Assembly: GCA_949285145.1 (NCBI GenBank)
Contig: CASDXQ010000007.1
Coordinates: forward strand, 1 to 64,000
Source: an uncultured Spirochaetales bacterium
GTDB taxonomy: Bacteria; Spirochaetota; Spirochaetia; Sphaerochaetales; Sphaerochaetaceae
Direction of reading: 5' to 3'
DNA: 64,000 nt
Shown here piece by piece: positions 60,619-64,000 of the stretch (position 1 is the stretch's first letter; every line of letters starts with the position of its first letter). Position numbers and translations under genes: made by a program. The notes under the pieces were generated by a model. The model was not told the origin of the DNA. It saw only the letters and a list, made by a program, of their open reading frames with translations, and did no database searches.

Positions 60619-61911
60619 CCTGGCTTCCATGTAGTATCTCTTTTCCTCTGCATGCCCGATGGAGAATGTCTTGCGAGGGAAGGCTCCGTCTCTGATGATC
60701 GCATCGAAGAATGTTTCTTTTGAGATATCAGGGAGTATGACTGCTATGTTCCCTTCTTTTTCTGCAATATCCCGGGCAACAGATGCTCCGTGTATGTAAT
60801 CTACGCCGCAGCCTTCAGGAAGATTGTCTATGCATTCCTGTATCAGGCTTGCACTGAGTGCCTGCTTTGCTTTCTTCATTCTGTAGACAAAACAGTCTTC
60901 GCCGGTCAGCACTGCGAATTTGAGACATCCGCTGTCTTTTTCAAGTTCCTTCTGCGCATCTTCAAGAGTGGGGACTTTGTCTTTTGTTATCGAACCGCCC
61001 CTGCGGCTCAGCAGCGAGTCGAAGGCCGGAAGCTTCATATTGAAGAATACTCTGTGTATTGCCTCAAACTGAAGTGCGGGGTCAAAAATATTTTCTATCT
61101 CCACAAGTGCGTAACGGCATGGGTTGTCAAGAGCTTCTTTCCCTTTTTCTTTTTTCATGTCCTCGTAAATGCTTTTCGCAGTTGCAAGCGAGTGGTTGCC
61201 GTCTCCCATCGCATAAAGCAGCGGGTTTGCCTTGTCCAGAGCCTTGTACAGAATGCTTATACCGTCCGCCACCGCTTTTATATCCTCATCGCTGTTGACG
61301 AGATAGCCTTTTATGTGACCGCCGCCCTTCATGAGATCCGTATCGTAAATGCATTCAAGTTCTGCGCGTCTGGCAACCAGAGGTTCTATGACGAGCCGTC
61401 TGGCATCATTGATCAGAACCATGATATGAGGAAGTTCAAGGCTCGCGTTTCTCCTTATCTCCTTTCTTGGCGGAATGCGGGAGAGAATTGTTCCCTCTGT
61501 CGCTCTTATAAGCGATCTGCTGTCAGATGCGTATGAATATTTTTCGAGATCAAGCGATGCCATAAGACCGTAACGCGTTCCGCTCATTGTCGTTCTCTCG
61601 ACAAGGATGAACGAATCGGGATAGCAGTCGAAAAGGCCAATCTTCAGATAATTGTCCATTGCGGCATTGATGCTTCTGATTCTCTGTTGCTTGTCTTCAT
61701 CCTCAAGATAGCATTCAGGGAAAATCAGCCTGGAAGTTGAGGGAACGTCTGCTGTGAGGACTTCCACATCATTCCAGTATTCTTTCTGACTTGTGAACTG
61801 ATCGCATGCGACGACAGCCCATTTGTAATAATCGATGTCTTTTTTGGGAAGCAGAATGTCGCTTGTGCTTATGGCATAACTCCTCAGCTGTTCTTTTATG
61901 CTTTCTCTCAT
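60601..61911 (-). CDS. DUF1015 family protein
   Basis: This 436-residue protein matches DUF1015, a family of unknown function common in anaerobes. Typical segments are NAMDNYLKIGLFDCYPDSFI-like sequence (seen as YLKIGLFDCYPDSFILVER), TEGTILSRIPPRKEIR, LYAMGDGNHSLATAKSIYE and RYALVEIENIFDPALQFEAI. The GDGNHS motif is the most conserved part. GGAGGACAT precedes the ATG. In other genomes the family often sits near serine metabolism genes; here it does not. Confidence 0.88.
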   Translation of the reverse strand: MRESIKEQLRSYAISTSDILLPKKDIDYYKWAVVACDQFTSQKEYWNDVEVLTADVPSTSRLIFPECYLEDEDKQQRIRSINAAMDNYLKIGLFDCYPDSFILVERTTMSGTRYGLMASLDLEKYSYASDSRSLIRATEGTILSRIPPRKEIRRNASLELPHIMVLINDARRLVIEPLVARRAELECIYDTDLMKGGGHIKGYLVNSDEDIKAVADGISILYKALDKANPLLYAMGDGNHSLATAKSIYEDMKKEKGKEALDNPCRYALVEIENIFDPALQFEAIHRVFFNMKLPAFDSLLSRRGGSITKDKVPTLEDAQKELEKDSGCLKFAVLTGEDCFVYRMKKAKQALSASLIQECIDNLPEGCGVDYIHGASVARDIAEKEGNIAVILPDISKETFFDAIIRDGAFPRKTFSIGHAEEKRYYMEARSIKQD

Positions 61912-61973
61912 ATGTCCTCCGTATTTCTAATGGTAAGACAGCTTTCAGTATGGTACAAGGATAAAATCATGGC

Positions 61974-61979
61974 TAGAAT
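61974..61979 (+). promoter_or_regulatory. -10 box of the thiamine pyrophosphokinase gene, predicted leaderless
   Basis: TAGAAT ends exactly six bases before the ATG at 61986. No convincing -35 is present. No TPP riboswitch is seen, and the leader has no room for one. Confidence 0.5.
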
Positions 61980-61985
61980 ATCTGC

Positions 61986-62636
61986 ATGGATGACAGATGT
62001 TCTCTTGTGTTCACCGGAGGAGAAGGGCCGGTTTCAAAGCCTGTTTTATTTGACAGATTCCATTACAGCCGGATAATTGCAGCTGACAGCGGATATGATA
62101 CAGCTGTCAGTCTTGCAATGAAAGCCGATGATGTCGTAGGCGACTTCGATTCAAGCGCATATAAGGCGGAGCTGGCCGCAATGGGCTTTTCCGCCTGTCC
62201 CAGAGACAAGGATTATTCAGACAGTGAACTGGCACTGATGCGTGTCAGCACACCATGCTACGATCTTGCAGGAGGAGGCGGTGCAAGGCTTGATCATCTT
62301 ATGTCCCTGACAGGACTTTTCCCCCGTTACGGATATCCGCGTTTCTGGTTCACACGTACCGATCTCCTCATTACTCTTGACAACTGCAGGGCTTCTTTCT
62401 CCCTTCCTCTGGAAAGCGACATAAGCTTTCTCACGCTTGAACAAGGAGCATATGTGTCATGTCTCCAGCTTGTGTGGCCGCTTGATTCTTTTCTCCTGTC
62501 CCGCACGGCGATCAGCCTTTCCAACAGAAACAGTGAAAAGGATCTGGAAATCAGCACGGAAGGCATTGTCCTGTGCCGTGTCGGCATGGAAAATGCAGAT
62601 TGTGTGACAGAAAGCTTCAAAATGGAACGCAATTAG
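61986..62636 (+). CDS. Thiamine pyrophosphokinase
   Basis: This 216-residue protein belongs to the TPK family, which converts thiamine to thiamine diphosphate. Motifs are IIAADSGYDTAVSL, DDVVGDFDSSAYKAE with the GDFDS core, FSACPRDKDYSDSELAL and LAGGGGARLDHLMSL with the Arg-Asp-His signature. The usual C-terminal beta domain is complete. No other thiamine gene is adjacent, so the cell may depend on thiamine salvage, at least by this route. Confidence 0.92.
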   Translation: MDDRCSLVFTGGEGPVSKPVLFDRFHYSRIIAADSGYDTAVSLAMKADDVVGDFDSSAYKAELAAMGFSACPRDKDYSDSELALMRVSTPCYDLAGGGGARLDHLMSLTGLFPRYGYPRFWFTRTDLLITLDNCRASFSLPLESDISFLTLEQGAYVSCLQLVWPLDSFLLSRTAISLSNRNSEKDLEISTEGIVLCRVGMENADCVTESFKMERN

Positions 62637-62638
62637 GT

Positions 62639-62644
62639 TATTAT
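62639..62644 (+). promoter_or_regulatory. -10 box before the small membrane protein gene, predicted leaderless
   Basis: TATTAT lies at 62639-62644 and ends seven bases before the ATG at 62652. The gap from the TPK stop is only 15 bp, so this may instead be read through. Confidence 0.35.
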
Positions 62645-62651
62645 TCAGTAT

Positions 62652-62990
62652 ATGCTGCAGTTCAGAAGAATACTTGCATTCTCATCCAGAATACATACGT
62701 ACATCATGGTACTGTATCTTTTTTTTGCATTGCTGTTCTCACTTACCTTCTTCATAACAGTCAGCGAGGATCTTGTGAGACTTCTGTCTTTCCTGATGAC
62801 TGTCACGTCATGGCTGATCATTTTTGAAGGCGTCTGGATAATCCTTGCAAGTATTTACCAGCTTTTCTATACAAGGGTATTTGCTTTTTTCCCGGTGATA
62901 CTCACCTTGATACGGTGTGCTGTGACAATTGCATGTGCTGCTTTTCTGGACAGCATAAATGTAGCCATCATGTACGGAATCTCAATATAG
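62652..62990 (+). CDS. Small hydrophobic membrane protein, unknown
   Basis: This 112-residue protein has about four hydrophobic helices (near residues 15-40, 45-65, 75-95 and 95-110) with short connecting loops. No family is recognised, and no signal peptide is separable. It lies between TPK and chorismate mutase on the same strand and may be co-transcribed with the latter, whose ribosome binding site overlaps the end of this gene. Its role is unknown. Confidence 0.65.
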   Translation: MLQFRRILAFSSRIHTYIMVLYLFFALLFSLTFFITVSEDLVRLLSFLMTVTSWLIIFEGVWIILASIYQLFYTRVFAFFPVILTLIRCAVTIACAAFLDSINVAIMYGISI

Positions 62991-63002
62991 AGGAGGGCGA
63001 AG

Positions 63003-63371
63003 ATGAAGAACAGTTATGCAGTACGAGGGGCGACTACTGTTGAAATGGACAGCCCGGCAGCAATGGATGAGGCTGTATGCGAGCTTTTTGATGAGATGCT
63101 CAAACGTAATGGACTGGATACAGATGAGATTGTCTGCATAATTGCATCCCAGACATCTGATCTGAAGACAAAGAATACGGCAACATGCCTGAGAAAAACC
63201 GGCAAGTGTGATGATATTCCTCTTTTCTGTGTCCAGGAGGCCGAGATAAACGGCATGATGCCGCGTGTCATCAGACTTATGCTTCTTATCGGGCATGAAA
63301 AAACAAATGAGGCGAGAATGGTGTACCTCCGGCGTGCTGCCGCACTGCGGCCTGATCTGAAAAAGGAATGA
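63003..63371 (+). CDS. aroH: Chorismate mutase, AroH class
   Basis: This 122-residue protein matches the monofunctional AroH-type chorismate mutase, which converts chorismate to prephenate. The N-terminal VRGATTVEMDSPAAMDEAV, with the Arg of the active site, and PLFCVQEAEINGMMPRVIRLM in the C-terminal half follow the family closely. The middle is diverged: TSDLKTKNTATCLRKTG replaces the usual TxDLxxxxPAxAxR. AGGAGGGCGAAG precedes the ATG. No other shikimate gene is in the window. Confidence 0.85.
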   Translation: MKNSYAVRGATTVEMDSPAAMDEAVCELFDEMLKRNGLDTDEIVCIIASQTSDLKTKNTATCLRKTGKCDDIPLFCVQEAEINGMMPRVIRLMLLIGHEKTNEARMVYLRRAAALRPDLKKE

Positions 63372-63455
63372 AAAAGAGAAAAATGAAAATTTTTTTCTCA
63401 AACATATTGCCAAGATAGAAAAGATTGTGTATGTTAAACCTCGTTGCTGAGAAAT

Positions 63456-63528
63456 GCCGACTTAGCTCAGCTGGCAGAGCAGCTGATTTGTAATCAGCCG
63501 GTCGTTGGTTCAAATCCGACAGTCGGCT
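63456..63528 (+). tRNA. tRNA-Thr (TGT anticodon)
   Basis: A complete cloverleaf is visible. The acceptor stem is GCCGACT/AGTCGGC, the D arm contains AGCTCAGCTGGCAGAGC, the anticodon arm is GCTGA-TTTGTAA-TCAGC with TGT centred, and the T arm is GTTGG-TTCAAAT-CCGAC with the discriminator T. CCA is not encoded. Confidence 0.95.
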
Positions 63529-63534
63529 CAATCG

Positions 63535-63568
63535 AAAGGCTGTTACAGCGATGTAGCAGCCTTTTTTT
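63535..63568 (+). terminator. Terminator after tRNA-Thr
   Basis: AAAGGCTG (63535-63542) pairs with CAGCCTTT (63557-63564), and the T run continues to 63568. Confidence 0.8.
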
Positions 63569-63601
63569 GATGCAACAAAAACTAACTATCCTGCTGTTTC
63601 G

Positions 63602-63630
63602 TTGACATGCACCGTGCTAGTTAGTATTAT
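63602..63630 (+). promoter_or_regulatory. Strong promoter of the 56-residue basic protein
   Basis: A consensus TTGACA (63602-63607) and TATTAT (63625-63630) have 17-bp spacing. Predicted transcription starts near 63637 and leaves a leader of about 30 nt with GGAGG. Confidence 0.75.
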
Positions 63631-63666
63631 AGTTTCAGTTTTGAGAATTCTGGAGGACGAAGAGAT

Positions 63667-63837
63667 ATGGCAGGTAATGTTTCTAAGAACGCTCACCGTG
63701 AAGGTGCCAAGATCTTAATGAGCAGATGGGGCGGTGTAATCAAGATGAAGAGTGTTTTCGAAAATGGAAAACTCCGCCACTATGCTGTATGCGAGAAAAG
63801 CGGCAATACTGCCCGCAAGGCAAAGGATCTGATGTAA
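63667..63837 (+). CDS. Small basic protein, 56 residues, unknown
   Basis: This frame has the strongest promoter in the window, a GGAGG site ten bases before the ATG, and its own terminator. It encodes a basic protein of 56 residues (MAGNVSKNAHREGAKILMSR, followed by GGVIKMKSVF, and ending GNTARKAKDLM). High Lys/Arg content and the monocistronic unit suggest an abundant nucleic-acid- or ribosome-binding protein. It does not match L28, L33, S21 or other small ribosomal proteins I checked by eye. It could be a lineage-specific ribosome or nucleoid protein. Confidence 0.75.
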   Translation: MAGNVSKNAHREGAKILMSRWGGVIKMKSVFENGKLRHYAVCEKSGNTARKAKDLM

Positions 63838-63862
63838 TCATAATCACTGATCTTTCATATTG

Positions 63863-63885
63863 AGCCCGGTCACGGGCTTTTTTTG
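63863..63885 (+). terminator. Terminator of the small basic protein gene
   Basis: AGCCCG (63863-63868) and CGGGCT (63873-63878) form a stem with a GTCA loop and a following T run. The final 115 bases of the window show no gene I can support; a minus-strand frame open to the edge ends at about 63918 but is too short to judge. Confidence 0.85.
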
Positions 63886-64000
63886 TTCTTCCTGCAATTG
63901 TTCTGATGTCAGATCTGTCAGATATAAAAAAGTCCAGCTGGTAAACATGTATCAGCATCTTCCCCATGGTCAGCATTCCTGCATGAACGGGCTGCAAGCA

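Noticed and set aside
63740-63997. Minus-strand gene entering from the right edge
   Set aside because: The frame overlaps the small basic gene and its terminator. The alternative frame ends near 63918 and is too short to support a call.

Overview
The window is bacterial chromosome, gene-dense and of moderate G+C, and most likely comes from a spirochaete. The strongest evidence is the run spoVG - tRNA-Gln - rplY - pth - tilS - ftsH (39.2-44.6 kb), which matches a gene order I know from Borrelia (spoVG, L25, pth, tilS/mesJ, ftsH). A sugar-binding protein whose signal peptide ends in an FANG-type junction, short lipoboxes and peptidoglycan genes (murE, ddl, uppP, Amidase_3) fit a peptidoglycan-containing, Treponema/Sphaerochaeta-like anaerobe. 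The genus cannot be fixed, because no rRNA or flagellar gene is present.

Layout. 0-2.7 kb: an accessory operon of a DprA-like protein and a ComF-type phosphoribosyltransferase (PRTase) gene that is split by one extra A in an A8 tract. 2.8-9.4 kb: a sugar-utilisation locus with a binding protein, two ABC permeases, a ROK regulator, an ADP-dependent sugar kinase and a class II aldolase. 9.5-12.5 kb: an accessory patch with a Fic protein lacking the motif histidine, an AlbA_2/HATPase regulator under a 20-bp palindrome, and small unknown ORFs. 12.6-21.3 kb: selenium-dependent molybdenum hydroxylase accessory genes (yqeC and an xdhC-yqeB fusion), proAB, a glycosyltransferase-like protein, an amidase, a PdxA-like protein and a lipoprotein. 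21.5-25.9 kb: a CpsB-like phosphatase, a RloA/RloB-type pair, a membrane LuxR regulator and a hydrolase.

26-34 kb: gltX-glyQS-tyrS, a thioredoxin/CcdA pair, and mtnA with an MTA/SAH deaminase. 34-47 kb: an acyl-CoA synthetase, cysK, a HAD phosphatase, a SMUG-type glycosylase, ispE, the spirochaetal spoVG-ftsH block, lepA and a LysR-like gene. 47-64 kb: galM, udk, yidD, a two-component system, a phosphodiesterase, trmL, uppP, dinB, ddl, murE, a beta-barrel-like protein, a repeat-rich membrane protein, tsaC, a DUF1015 gene, thiamine pyrophosphokinase, aroH-type chorismate mutase, tRNA-Thr and a 56-residue basic protein.

Two window-wide points stand out. First, about fifteen genes without a Shine-Dalgarno sequence have a -10-like hexamer ending six or seven bases before the start codon, which predicts leaderless mRNAs. 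Second, three separate accessory patches (DprA/PRTase, Fic/AlbA_2, RloAB) carry conflict-system-type genes. The DprA/PRTase operon, with its homopolymer frame break, is the best candidate for an under-described system.
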